DNA from: Candidatus Omnitrophota bacterium
GTDB lineage: Bacteria; Omnitrophota; Gorgyraeia; Gygaellales; Profunditerraquicolaceae
Length of the DNA: 6,490 nt
Direction: 5' to 3'
Assembly: GCA_028717985.1 (NCBI GenBank)
Contig: JAQUMS010000076.1
Span: 1-6,490, forward strand
Each line of letters starts with the position of its first letter. Position 1 is the first letter of the stretch. This document shows positions 1 to 6,466 of the stretch, piece by piece. The notes below the pieces were generated by a model. That model was not told where the DNA came from. It saw nothing but the letters and a program-made list of their open reading frames with translations, and ran no database searches. The position numbers and the translations under genes are program-made.

Positions 1-3000
1 CCTGCTGTCCTGCCGGCAAAGTCACGCCTTTATTAAGAACAATTCCTTCTTGCGGAATGGTATTATCTAATTTTGCATTAACAGTATTAATAATAAGCGC
101 GCTGGTTTTTTCAGGGACCGTCACATTGTTGATCTTGGCGTTATTTGAATTGATAACCGCCAATTTCGCTTCATTATTGACTGTTGTCTGTCCGTTAAAC
201 ACGGCGTCATTAGAAGAAGATACTATTGCGGAAGCTTTATCTCCGACAGTAACGCCGCCATTAAAATTAACCCTTTCTGAATTAACCACGGCAAATGTCG
301 CTTCCGGGTTAACAGTCACAGGCCCGGCAATATTCACCTGATTGGCCTGCTGGATAATAACTCGCCCGTTATCCCCGACTTGCACATCACCGCTTATAGT
401 AACATCTTTCACGGTATCAATAGCCATGAAGCCGTTCTGACCGACAACAATTGATTTTTCAAAGGTTACGCCCTGGGCGTCCTTAATCAAAAGAATTCCA
501 TTGGATTGTAAAGTAACATCGCCTTTGAAATTGCTGTTCTGAACGTTGGTTAAATACATTTTACCGTCAGCGCCGACAGCAATATTCCCGGAAAATGTAT
601 TATTGGAAGAATCTTTAATGAATAATTCCCCTCTTTCACTCACTTCTATATTCTGGAATGTATTATTATTTGAATTGATTAAAGCCATTTTTCCATCGGC
701 CTGAACCGTGATCGTTCCGGCAAAAGTATTGGAAGAAGAATCCCTGATGATCAATTCCCCTCTATCATTAACGGTAACATTTCCCTGAAACACGTTATTA
801 TTGGAATTAATAACTGCCATCTTTCCATCGGTACCGACAACCACATTCCCTTGAAAAGTATTGCCATTAGAAGCTCTGACAACCAATTCGCCGTTTTCAC
901 TCAGATTGACATCGCCTTTAAACGTATTGTTATCTGAAGATTCCATATAAAGGTTGGCGTTAGGAGCAAGAGTAACGCCTTTTTCAAAAACGTTTTTATC
1001 GGAACCAACCATGGCAAACTGTGCACCGGAAGAGACCTGCACAGGCCCATTGAATTGATTTTCATTAGAATTGGATAAAGCCATCGTCCCTTCAATAGTC
1101 ACGTCATTTAAAAACTTATTATCCGATGAACTGCGCATATCAAGCGTGCCTTTGATAAGAGTATCGCCGTTAAACACGTTACGATTAGAATTATCCATGG
1201 TCATTAACGCGCCTTTTTCAAGCGTCAACGCGTTAAATTGATTATCATCCGAATTCACCATGGCAATTTTAGCGCCCTCGTGCACCAAAACAGGGCCAAG
1301 GAATTTATTATTATCAGAATCAACTATGGTAATCTCTCCGGTCGGCTGAATTTCTACATTACCTTTAAAATCATTATTATTCGAACGGGTCAGGCTAAAT
1401 TTCCCATCCTGACCGACAGTTACCGTTCCTTCAAACGTATTGCCTTGAGAATCAGTCAAAATCAATTGTCCGTTAGCATCTATTTTAACTTCGCCGGTAA
1501 ACACGTTGCCGTCTGAATTCACTAATGAGAAGGTAGCGCCGTTAGCCACAGTCACGCCATTCTTAATAGCATTATTATCTGAATTTGCAACAAGATATAA
1601 ACCGTTAGGGCCGACATTAACTGTCCCGGCGGTAACGTTATTTTCGGAATCCTTGATCTGCATAATGCCGTTTTCGTCAATATTCACTTCCCCAAGGAAT
1701 TTATTATTATTAGAACCTTCCAATACCACTTTACCGTTAGGACCGATAGAAACTTTACCGCTGTAAACATTGCCGGTCGAATCGCTCACGGAAATTTCTC
1801 CGCCTTTAGACATTTCGACCAGATAAAACGTATTTCCATTACCAACGGTTAATTCAGAAAGCGTTGATTTATCGGAAGCATCGTTATGAATTTCTTCTCC
1901 AACCGTTAAATGATCCGCATTAAAACCATTGGCATCCACTGTGCCGAGCAATGCGGCGTTTTTGCTATTAGATTCTAAGATTATTTCCTGTCCCTGGGCG
2001 AATACAATACCGCCTGTACCATAGACCTGAGTATATGCATGCCAAAATGTATATGCATCTTTTACCTGATCGGCATAAGCAGGATGTTCCGCTAAAAACT
2101 GCGCTTTAAATTCATCATTCACGAAATTTGTATTTTGTAATGCTTCATTGGCTTTGGCAATATACTGGTTTGCCTCGGCAGTTTTGCCCAGGGCTTGATT
2201 GGCGCCTATAATAACATCATAAAGCCCCATTTTAATTTGACCATTAGTCACTTCATCTACATTAATTCTGTCTGTTAAACGTAAGGCGGCGTCATATTTT
2301 TCGGATTTAACCAGATTGTCCCCCGCCTGCATAATAAGCGTGGGATTAGTGGGAGCGATCGCAAGAGCCCTGTCAAAACACTGTTCGGCCGCATCTCTCG
2401 AAGTAGATTGAGACCACATTCCCAGTTCCGAGTAAATAGTAAGGTCCATTTCTCCGGCTCTTACAGACTGTTCAACCTTTTCCGCATCCATCCCGTAACG
2501 AGAATCCGTATCTTCTTTTCCGCTGTTTTCCCGGTCAATTTGATCTAACCAAGCATTGGCAATAACAAGGCGGCCGCCTAAATTATATACTGCATCCGGA
2601 TTCGTATTTGATTTTTGAATAACATCCCTGCTGCCCTGGCCAAACGAAGACGCTTCGCTATATTCTTTTGAAGAAACTAAATAATCCATATGTGATACTA
2701 CGTAAGCATCCTCTGATTTCCCGTCTTCCTTTGCAAATTGCACTAATGCGTCAGATGTAACTTGTCTGGCAGCCGCATGTTCAATAGCATTATTGCCGTT
2801 TTGAGATTCAGCTGCGATATAACCATCATGAGTATATCCGGGAAGTAAGCCCTGTTCAAGAGCGCTCTGCTGATTATCGGACTGGCTTGCAGTCTGAGTC
2901 TGGTAACCTAAATATTTATCGGTCATAACAAGGCTTTTTGAAGCCTGATCATAAGAAACTCCGAAATCTTTTTCCCCTTCCCCGAGAGTTAAAACCTTAA

Positions 3001-6000
3001 CTTCAGGAGCGGAAGATGAAAGGCTTAAGGTATTCTGGAAATATCCCTGAACTCTGCCCATGGCACTATTGGATGATTTAACAACAGTCTCAGGAGCAAC
3101 ACCGTTGAAAACCTGAGGACTATTTTTCGCATAGGAAGAGAAAGAACCCATTGATTTATCAGTAGTTGAAGTAGGAACAGAAACCATTGAACCATAATTT
3201 TTGTAGCTCTGAAGATTAACACTGGCACCTAATAAAGAGGTATCTCTTATCGCAGGGGAAGTAAGGGAACTAAGCTGAAGCGTTCCCATACCGCCCCTAT
3301 TAAAAGCCATCCCTATATTAGCAACTCCAGAGGGGGTTATTGACACAGCGGGGGCTGTAACCCTGTTGCTATTTAAGGAAGGCATAGAAAAAGTCGAAAG
3401 AGGGGCAGCAACTCTACTGCCCCATGTTGGTGTCCCCCCAAGAACACCGCCAATTCTATTGTTAGATAAAGACGTGGTAGAAACTCCTGTTCCCGTAGTA
3501 GAGACCGCTGAGCGGCTAGTACCAAGAGTGCTTAAATTAACGGGGGTAACAGAAGCGCTTTTAGTGCTCAAATTGACCGCAGTAGAACCGGTTGAAGATG
3601 AGGTAGATCTGGAAGAAGCTACGCTCCCTGTGCTGCCGGTAGAACCGGAAGAAGAACTCCCTGAAGAAACTGAAGAAGAACCTTTGCTGCTTGAACCTGA
3701 AGAGACAGAAGAACTACTCCCTTTACTGCTTGATCCCGAAGAAGAGGCAGAAGAACTGCTGCCCTTGCTACTGCCGGAACTGCTGCTGCCTGAGCTGAAG
3801 TTGCTGGTAACACTGCCTACCAATGAGGATGCGGTAGCTGCTGCGCTTGAACTTGCTCCCGCGCCAACGCTGATCCCCGCCGCGCCATAGGTATTCTGCA
3901 GATCATCATCAGAAAGGGCCTTTCCTAAATTTTTATCTGATTCTCCAACTAAAACCTTCAATTCGCTGGCATCAGTAATTTTATACGCCGCCATATAATC
4001 TTCTAAAGACGATTCTTTACCGTTATCCGAAATAGTATTCTTTGCGGCATTATAAGTCACATAATGCCCGTTAAAATAAATGACCGCGTCACCTTCCAGA
4101 TTCTTCAGATCAGCCCCGGTAATAGCTTTAGCAGTAAGGCCGGTAGCCTGCTGTAAGGCGAACATTGAAGTTTCAGTTTGTTTGGTTTCAGGATTATATC
4201 TGGTAGAGTTAGAGTACTGGGAGAGGATTGAAGATGCTTCATTTAAGGAAATACCTTTCAAAGAAGCCAACGCATAAGTAGCGCAATTTACGTAATTAGA
4301 TCCCGGACCGTTAGTAAGCTGGGTTGAATAAGGATTTTGAGCTCTATTAGGAGTTTGATTAGAAATGGATAAAAGACCTGTGAGGTCTTGGGTTAAGCTT
4401 TGAGTATTCTGTGATACGGTTGCTGCGGATGATGATACGGTTTGCTGTTTGCAGGAAATACAAACAGAAGAAGTAGTTTGGGCTTCAGTCTTTGGAGGAC
4501 CGGTCCTGGGAACACCTTTCCAACTGCCTGGCTTAACAATTTCCGAACTGTCTATATATGATACTGATTTATTTGCGTCAACATTATTAATAGTTTTAGA
4601 ACCTAATGCATAGGCATCCTGGTTATTGTTGTTTCCTGAGAACTGGATACCGCTATTTACCGCAGAAGAGCTTGAAGTAGCCGTATGCCTATATCCTCCC
4701 GGGATTACCCCGCCTAACTCAGGCATCATGTATTTAGGCCCGAAATAGGAAACTGATGTAGGTACATACCGCACCTGTGTTCCCATGTTTAAATCTTCGT
4801 TATTTTCTGTATATGATTCAAGCGTATTAAGATTTGCGTTTGAATTTACATTTGTATTAAAGCCTGCCTGCTGAATTGTTTTTTGAGTTACCACGTCAGC
4901 AACACCATTTGACTGAACAGTACTCTTGATCTGAGAATTCTGAACTTCGGGCTTCTGAGCCGTCTCAACAGTGGGTTTTGCGCTGCTACTGCTCACTGCC
5001 GCTTTAATTTCAATATTCGCAGTTTCCGCTGAATTACCGGTATTTGTAGTGATTTGCGGCTTTATAGAAACAGTATTTTCAACTGCGGGAGCAGAAGAAA
5101 CCGCAGTACCTGCTGATTTAATTTGAATAGAACCTGCTTTAACATCAACTTTAAAGTCCACGGTAGCCGGCTTGCCATTTACACTAAGCTGGTATGTAGC
5201 TGTAGAATTATCACCCAGTTGAACAGTTGAAACCTTATAATCACCATTTTTACCTGTAGTCAAAGTCAATTTATCACCCTGAAGAGCAAGTTTAAGCTCA
5301 ACAGTTTCAGAATTTGATTTCAATTGAACTGTAGCAGCGGCCTCAAAATTTCCGGTCCCATTTTGAGTCAATCTCACGCTCATTTCATTATTCGTACCAC
5401 CGCTAATGGTTTCCGCAAGCTTACTATCCAAAGAAAGACCCTGCGCCGTTCCAACAGAATTACTAGAAGCTAATTTAGGATTAGACACAGAAGTACCACT
5501 TAACCCAACATTACTGGAAATTTGACCATTGTTATTAGAAGAAGACTGGGTATTAACACCAACAAACATTCCCTTTCCACTGTCTTTTACACTATTGTCT
5601 GAATTCAAAACCGTATCACGAACCGTATCACTGCCACTTTTTAACAAATTAGCTGTAATAGAAGAAACAAAGGCAGGATTAGAAATTCCGCTTTCAGAAG
5701 ATTGTTGAGAACCACTTGCTATTCCAACCGTATCACTACCAGAATGACTAACGGCAACCATCTGAGCAGTCATTGCCGCTTGAGTAGGATCATTGCCAGA
5801 AACCGTATCATCGTTAATGATCTTTTTCCAAAGCGCACGGGAATATGCTTCCTGGTTTTTATTGGTAATCTTAGAGCTATAAGAAGTTACTTCTTGGGCA
5901 AATGCGCGGGGGCTCAAAAAAGAGAGCATATCTTGGAAAATTTGGGACATAAAATCCGTATCATCGTTTACATTTTGCGTATTTGGCAATGATGATACGG

Positions 6001-6127
6001 TTTTATCTTCAGGTATGGAAAAGCGATAATCAAATCTCGCAGCCCAGGTCACATCAGAAAACAAAAAGACCCCGCAGATTGTAAGGGCAACTATTTTTAA
6101 CCAGATTTGCTTTCGCCAATTAATCAT
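1..6127 (-). CDS. Giant secreted multi-domain protein: C39-like, Ser-rich tether, TPR, beta-solenoid (3' end cut by window)
   Basis: The frame from ATG at 6127 is open to the window edge, giving at least 2,042 residues. An in-frame TAA lies at 6133-6131, two codons upstream of the ATG, so no earlier start is possible, and a signal peptide begins exactly at this Met. Layout by residue: signal peptide 1-29/30; Ser/Thr/Asn-rich N-region with a beta-rich module near 249-338; CxxC at 556/559; C39-like papain fold about 603-730; Ser-rich tether about 755-850; low-complexity stretch to about 1135; TPR-like helices about 1140-1330; beta-solenoid from about 1370, regular from 1442 to the end. Cysteines are very few (18, 556, 559, 615, 1250), as expected for an extracellular filamentous protein. 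I infer a surface-exposed or released adhesin-like protein that may carry peptidase activity. No autotransporter barrel, sorting signal or other anchor is visible, but one could lie beyond position 1. Transcription appears controlled by a c-di-GMP riboswitch. No specific family name is recognised. Confidence 0.93.
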   Translation of the reverse strand, partial: MINWRKQIWLKIVALTICGVFLFSDVTWAARFDYRFSIPEDKTVSSLPNTQNVNDDTDFMSQIFQDMLSFLSPRAFAQEVTSYSSKITNKNQEAYSRALWKKIINDDTVSGNDPTQAAMTAQMVAVSHSGSDTVGIASGSQQSSESGISNPAFVSSITANLLKSGSDTVRDTVLNSDNSVKDSGKGMFVGVNTQSSSNNNGQISSNVGLSGTSVSNPKLASSNSVGTAQGLSLDSKLAETISGGTNNEMSVRLTQNGTGNFEAAATVQLKSNSETVELKLALQGDKLTLTTGKNGDYKVSTVQLGDNSTATYQLSVNGKPATVDFKVDVKAGSIQIKSAGTAVSSAPAVENTVSIKPQITTNTGNSAETANIEIKAAVSSSSAKPTVETAQKPEVQNSQIKSTVQSNGVADVVTQKTIQQAGFNTNVNSNANLNTLESYTENNEDLNMGTQVRYVPTSVSYFGPKYMMPELGGVIPGGYRHTATSSSSAVNSGIQFSGNNNNQDAYALGSKTINNVDANKSVSYIDSSEIVKPGSWKGVPRTGPPKTEAQTTSSVCISCKQQTVSSSAATVSQNTQSLTQDLTGLLSISNQTPNRAQNPYSTQLTNGPGSNYVNCATYALASLKGISLNEASSILSQYSNSTRYNPETKQTETSMFALQQATGLTAKAITGADLKNLEGDAVIYFNGHYVTYNAAKNTISDNGKESSLEDYMAAYKITDASELKVLVGESDKNLGKALSDDDLQNTYGAAGISVGAGASSSAAATASSLVGSVTSNFSSGSSSSGSSKGSSSSASSSGSSSKGSSSSVSSGSSSKGSSSVSSGSSSSGSTGSTGSVASSRSTSSSTGSTAVNLSTKSASVTPVNLSTLGTSRSAVSTTGTGVSTTSLSNNRIGGVLGGTPTWGSRVAAPLSTFSMPSLNSNRVTAPAVSITPSGVANIGMAFNRGGMGTLQLSSLTSPAIRDTSLLGASVNLQSYKNYGSMVSVPTSTTDKSMGSFSSYAKNSPQVFNGVAPETVVKSSNSAMGRVQGYFQNTLSLSSSAPEVKVLTLGEGEKDFGVSYDQASKSLVMTDKYLGYQTQTASQSDNQQSALEQGLLPGYTHDGYIAAESQNGNNAIEHAAARQVTSDALVQFAKEDGKSEDAYVVSHMDYLVSSKEYSEASSFGQGSRDVIQKSNTNPDAVYNLGGRLVIANAWLDQIDRENSGKEDTDSRYGMDAEKVEQSVRAGEMDLTIYSELGMWSQSTSRDAAEQCFDRALAIAPTNPTLIMQAGDNLVKSEKYDAALRLTDRINVDEVTNGQIKMGLYDVIIGANQALGKTAEANQYIAKANEALQNTNFVNDEFKAQFLAEHPAYADQVKDAYTFWHAYTQVYGTGGIVFAQGQEIILESNSKNAALLGTVDANGFNADHLTVGEEIHNDASDKSTLSELTVGNGNTFYLVEMSKGGEISVSDSTGNVYSGKVSIGPNGKVVLEGSNNNKFLGEVNIDENGIMQIKDSENNVTAGTVNVGPNGLYLVANSDNNAIKNGVTVANGATFSLVNSDGNVFTGEVKIDANGQLILTDSQGNTFEGTVTVGQDGKFSLTRSNNNDFKGNVEIQPTGEITIVDSDNNKFLGPVLVHEGAKIAMVNSDDNQFNALTLEKGALMTMDNSNRNVFNGDTLIKGTLDMRSSSDNKFLNDVTIEGTMALSNSNENQFNGPVQVSSGAQFAMVGSDKNVFEKGVTLAPNANLYMESSDNNTFKGDVNLSENGELVVRASNGNTFQGNVVVGTDGKMAVINSNNNVFQGNVTVNDRGELIIRDSSSNTFAGTITVQADGKMALINSNNNTFQNIEVSERGELFIKDSSNNTFSGNIAVGADGKMYLTNVQNSNFKGDVTLQSNGILLIKDAQGVTFEKSIVVGQNGFMAIDTVKDVTISGDVQVGDNGRVIIQQANQVNIAGPVTVNPEATFAVVNSERVNFNGGVTVGDKASAIVSSSNDAVFNGQTTVNNEAKLAVINSNNAKINNVTVPEKTSALIINTVNAKLDNTIPQEGIVLNKGVTLPAGQQ
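2..1804 (-). repeat. Beta-solenoid of about 27 imperfect 22-residue (66-bp) repeats
   Basis: From residue 1442 to the window edge the protein is built from units of mostly 22, sometimes 20-21, residues. The consensus is roughly G-x-hydrophobic-x-hydrophobic-x-x-S-x-x-N-x-F-x-G-x-V-x-V-x-x-x-G. Typical units read KMAVINSNNNVFQGNVTVNDRG, given here only as an example of the pattern KMAVINSNNN then VFQGNVTV. Each unit offers two short strands, a conserved Ser/Asn turn and a Gly turn, as expected for a right-handed beta-helix with an Asn ladder. Less regular turns precede it from about residue 1370. Many neighbouring units alternate between an E/Q-type strand (ELIIRDS) and a K-type strand (KMALINS), giving a two-turn period of 129-132 bp that is visible at DNA level between about 600 and 840. 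Repeats become divergent toward position 1. Family role is inferred: surface filament or adhesin stalk. Confidence 0.87.
2138..2710 (-). other. TPR-like helical region of the giant protein
   Basis: Residues about 1140-1330 are helical and contain at least one clear tetratricopeptide repeat, AEQCFDRALAIAP, with Ala1247, Phe1251, Ala1254 and Pro1259 at the consensus 20/24/27/32 positions. It is followed by NPTLIMQAGDNLVKSEKYDAAL, which fits the next repeat. An earlier stretch (SKEYSEASSFGQGSRDVIQ followed by NPDAVYNLGGRLV) and a later one (ALGKTAEANQYIAKANEAL) look like degenerate copies, suggesting about four or five repeats. TPRs bind other proteins, so this may be a docking platform between the tether and the beta-solenoid. 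Confidence 0.72.
3593..3862 (-). repeat. Ser-rich tether with Lys every 13-14 residues
   Basis: Residues about 755-846 are dominated by Ser with Gly and some Ala, Thr and Val. The core is an internal repeat of the type KGSSSSVSSGSSS, with Lys codons at 3683-3685, 3722-3724 and 3764-3766 (13 and 14 residues apart). Such segments are flexible extracellular linkers and are often glycosylated. This one separates the C39-like domain from the downstream TPR and solenoid parts. On the plus strand the same bases give a long Glu/Leu-rich open frame, which is only a shadow of the Ser codons. Confidence 0.85.
3938..4321 (-). other. Peptidase C39-like (papain-fold) domain within the giant protein
   Basis: Residues about 603-730 follow the C39 layout. 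A nucleophile Cys615 sits at the start of a helix (NCATYALASLKGISL). Next come a segment with a T-S-hydrophobic-ALQQATGL pattern and a conserved-looking ITGADLKNLEGDAVIYF stretch. His688 follows in NGHYVTY, then Asp701 in ISDNG, and a SLEDYMAAY helix closes the domain. C39 enzymes are Cys proteases, best known for cutting double-glycine leader peptides, and C39-like domains also occur in secreted proteins of unknown substrate. The usual oxyanion Gln about six residues before the Cys is absent; the nearest is Gln603, twelve before. Activity is therefore uncertain, and the domain could be a modified protease, another papain-fold enzyme, or a binding domain. Confidence 0.68.
4412..4442. repeat. 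Pair of inverted-orientation 10-mers (TGATACGGTT)
   Basis: Two further exact copies of the same 10-mer lie at 4412-4421 and 4433-4442, 21 bp apart, in the orientation opposite to most of the 5609-5963 copies. They encode Q-T-V-S and A-T-V-S just downstream (in the protein) of the CxxC motif at Cys556/Cys559. No exact copy was found between 1 and 4411. Confidence 0.85.
5120..5383 (-). other. Beta-rich module in the N-terminal region
   Basis: Residues about 249-338 stand out from the surrounding Ser/Thr/Asn-rich sequence. They show alternating hydrophobic and polar residues in short strands (for example VELKLALQGDKLTLTT and ATYQLSVNGKPATVDFKVDV) separated by Gly/Asn/Asp turns. This pattern suggests a small beta-sandwich or beta-barrel domain, as is common in secreted adhesins. 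I cannot assign it to a family. Confidence 0.4.
5609..6002. repeat. Cluster of six AACCGTATCA 10-mers (both orientations)
   Basis: Plus-orientation copies lie at 5609-5618, 5621-5630, 5726-5735 and 5801-5810, with a one-mismatch copy (ATCCGTATCA) at 5954-5963. An inverted copy, TGATACGGTT, lies at 5993-6002. Some extend to AACCGTATCATCRTT; the others are followed by C. All lie inside the coding sequence. Plus-strand copies encode D-T-V (D-T-D in the mismatched copy) in S-D-T-V, R-D-T-V or D-D-T-V contexts, and the inverted copy encodes T-V-S. The role is unknown. Confidence 0.85.
6041..6127 (-). other. Sec signal peptide of the giant protein
   Basis: The N-terminus reads MINWRKQIW then LKIVALTICGVFLF: a positive n-region (Arg5, Lys6, Lys11), a hydrophobic core around residues 12-23, and an Ala-rich cleavage region VTWAA ending at 29 or 30. 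This predicts Sec export. Cys18 lies inside the core and lacks a proper lipobox (the preceding residues are LTI), so a lipoprotein is unlikely. Confidence 0.85.
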
Positions 6128-6133
6128 ATTTTA

Positions 6134-6138
6134 TCCCC
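6134..6138 (-). promoter_or_regulatory. Probable ribosome binding site for the giant gene
   Basis: Read on the minus strand, GGGGA ends six bases before the ATG at 6127. It is a partial match to the Shine-Dalgarno consensus. The nearby ATCCCG (minus strand, around 6157-6152) could pair with GGGGAT and partly hide the site, but the stem is short. Confidence 0.5.
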
Positions 6139-6182
6139 GGTTTTCCCTTTTCGGGATTATCTGCCTGGTACATTGCCAGAAC

Positions 6183-6223
6183 AAAATAAAAAAGCCGGAT
6201 TACCTTTTTTCGGTAACCCGGCT
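6183..6223 (-). terminator. Intrinsic terminator / riboswitch expression platform
   Basis: On the minus strand AGCCGGGTTACC (6223-6212) pairs with GGTAATCCGGCT (6204-6193) around a seven-base A-rich loop. There is one internal mismatch, and a T-rich tract (six T, one A, four T) follows directly. It lies in the leader before the start codon, so it acts as an attenuator of the giant gene rather than ending an upstream gene. Its 5' arm is also the 3' closing strand of the c-di-GMP aptamer, so the two folds are mutually exclusive. Confidence 0.88.
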
Positions 6224-6331
6224 GTCCAATCTATAAGAACTTTCGAAAACTCTTTAGATTTAACGAATCATTTTATCCTGATTCGCTTAGGACCCGTGGC
6301 TTTGCGTCCCTCGCTTACACGAGGTTTGCCT
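6212..6331 (-). promoter_or_regulatory. Cyclic di-GMP-I (GEMM-I) riboswitch aptamer
   Basis: The minus strand carries the family's conserved blocks in order. GGCAAACC is at 6330-6323. A short hairpin with CCTCGT and GCGAGG arms is capped by a GTAA (GNRA-type) tetraloop at 6318-6315. GGGACGCAAAGCC follows at 6310-6298, then CCTAAG (the tetraloop-receptor strand) at 6291-6286, and CAGCCGGGTTACCG at the 3' end near 6224-6211. The same blocks occur in the well-studied Vibrio cholerae Vc2 aptamer. The receptor arm is longer than usual, with stems at 6264-6285 and 6228-6260. It senses the second messenger c-di-GMP and sits in the leader of the giant surface-protein gene, between its promoter and its start codon. 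Confidence 0.92.
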
Positions 6332-6336
6332 TTTTC

Positions 6337-6352
6337 GTTTCAAGATTGAAAC
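6337..6352. promoter_or_regulatory. 16-bp inverted repeat, possible operator
   Basis: GTTTCAAGATTGAAAC is a perfect 7-bp inverted repeat around a 2-bp centre. It lies between the promoter and the first conserved block of the riboswitch. It may be a protein-binding site or a small RNA stem in the leader. A TTGACA on the minus strand (6368-6363) lies just upstream, but no good -10 follows it. Confidence 0.4.
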
Positions 6353-6437
6353 TAAAAAACTTTGTCAAACCATTAACTAAATAACATTAAAAAAGAACAA
6401 CTCTAAAAAACATCAACAAATGCGATTTCACACCTAA

Positions 6438-6466
6438 AGTATAATTAATATATACCCTGTTGTCAA
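6438..6466 (-). promoter_or_regulatory. Sigma70-type promoter for the giant gene
   Basis: On the minus strand a perfect -35 TTGACA (6466-6461) is followed by a 17-bp spacer and a -10 TATACT (6443-6438, five of six to consensus). The predicted start near 6431 gives a leader of about 300 nucleotides that contains the inverted repeat, the riboswitch and the terminator. About 100 nucleotides of AT-rich sequence with no other recognisable element separate it from the aptamer. Confidence 0.8.

Noticed and set aside
57..341. Other short plus- and minus-strand open frames across 57-5992
   Set aside because: All lie inside the continuous giant frame, have no recognisable domains, and repeat the period of the solenoid or low-complexity DNA.
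2..1804. CRISPR-like array suggested by the regular 66-bp period
   Set aside because: The repeats are degenerate at DNA level, without unique spacers, and encode an in-frame protein repeat.
3366..3890. Plus-strand open frame of 174 codons, rich in Glu, Leu and Pro
   Set aside because: It is antisense to the Ser-rich tether; Ser codons read backwards give Glu/Leu codons. It has no ribosome binding site and overlaps the giant gene fully.
5930..5990. Possible second signal-peptide cleavage site (AFAQE near residue 74)
   Set aside because: The stretch before it (about 52-75) is too short and polar for a second export signal, and a good signal peptide already lies at residues 1-30.
6041..6127. 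Lipoprotein signal using Cys18
   Set aside because: Cys18 sits in the middle of the hydrophobic core and the residues before it do not form a lipobox.
6107..6349. Plus-strand open frame of 80 codons
   Set aside because: It runs antisense through the start codon, terminator and riboswitch of the giant gene. Its composition is explained by those elements.
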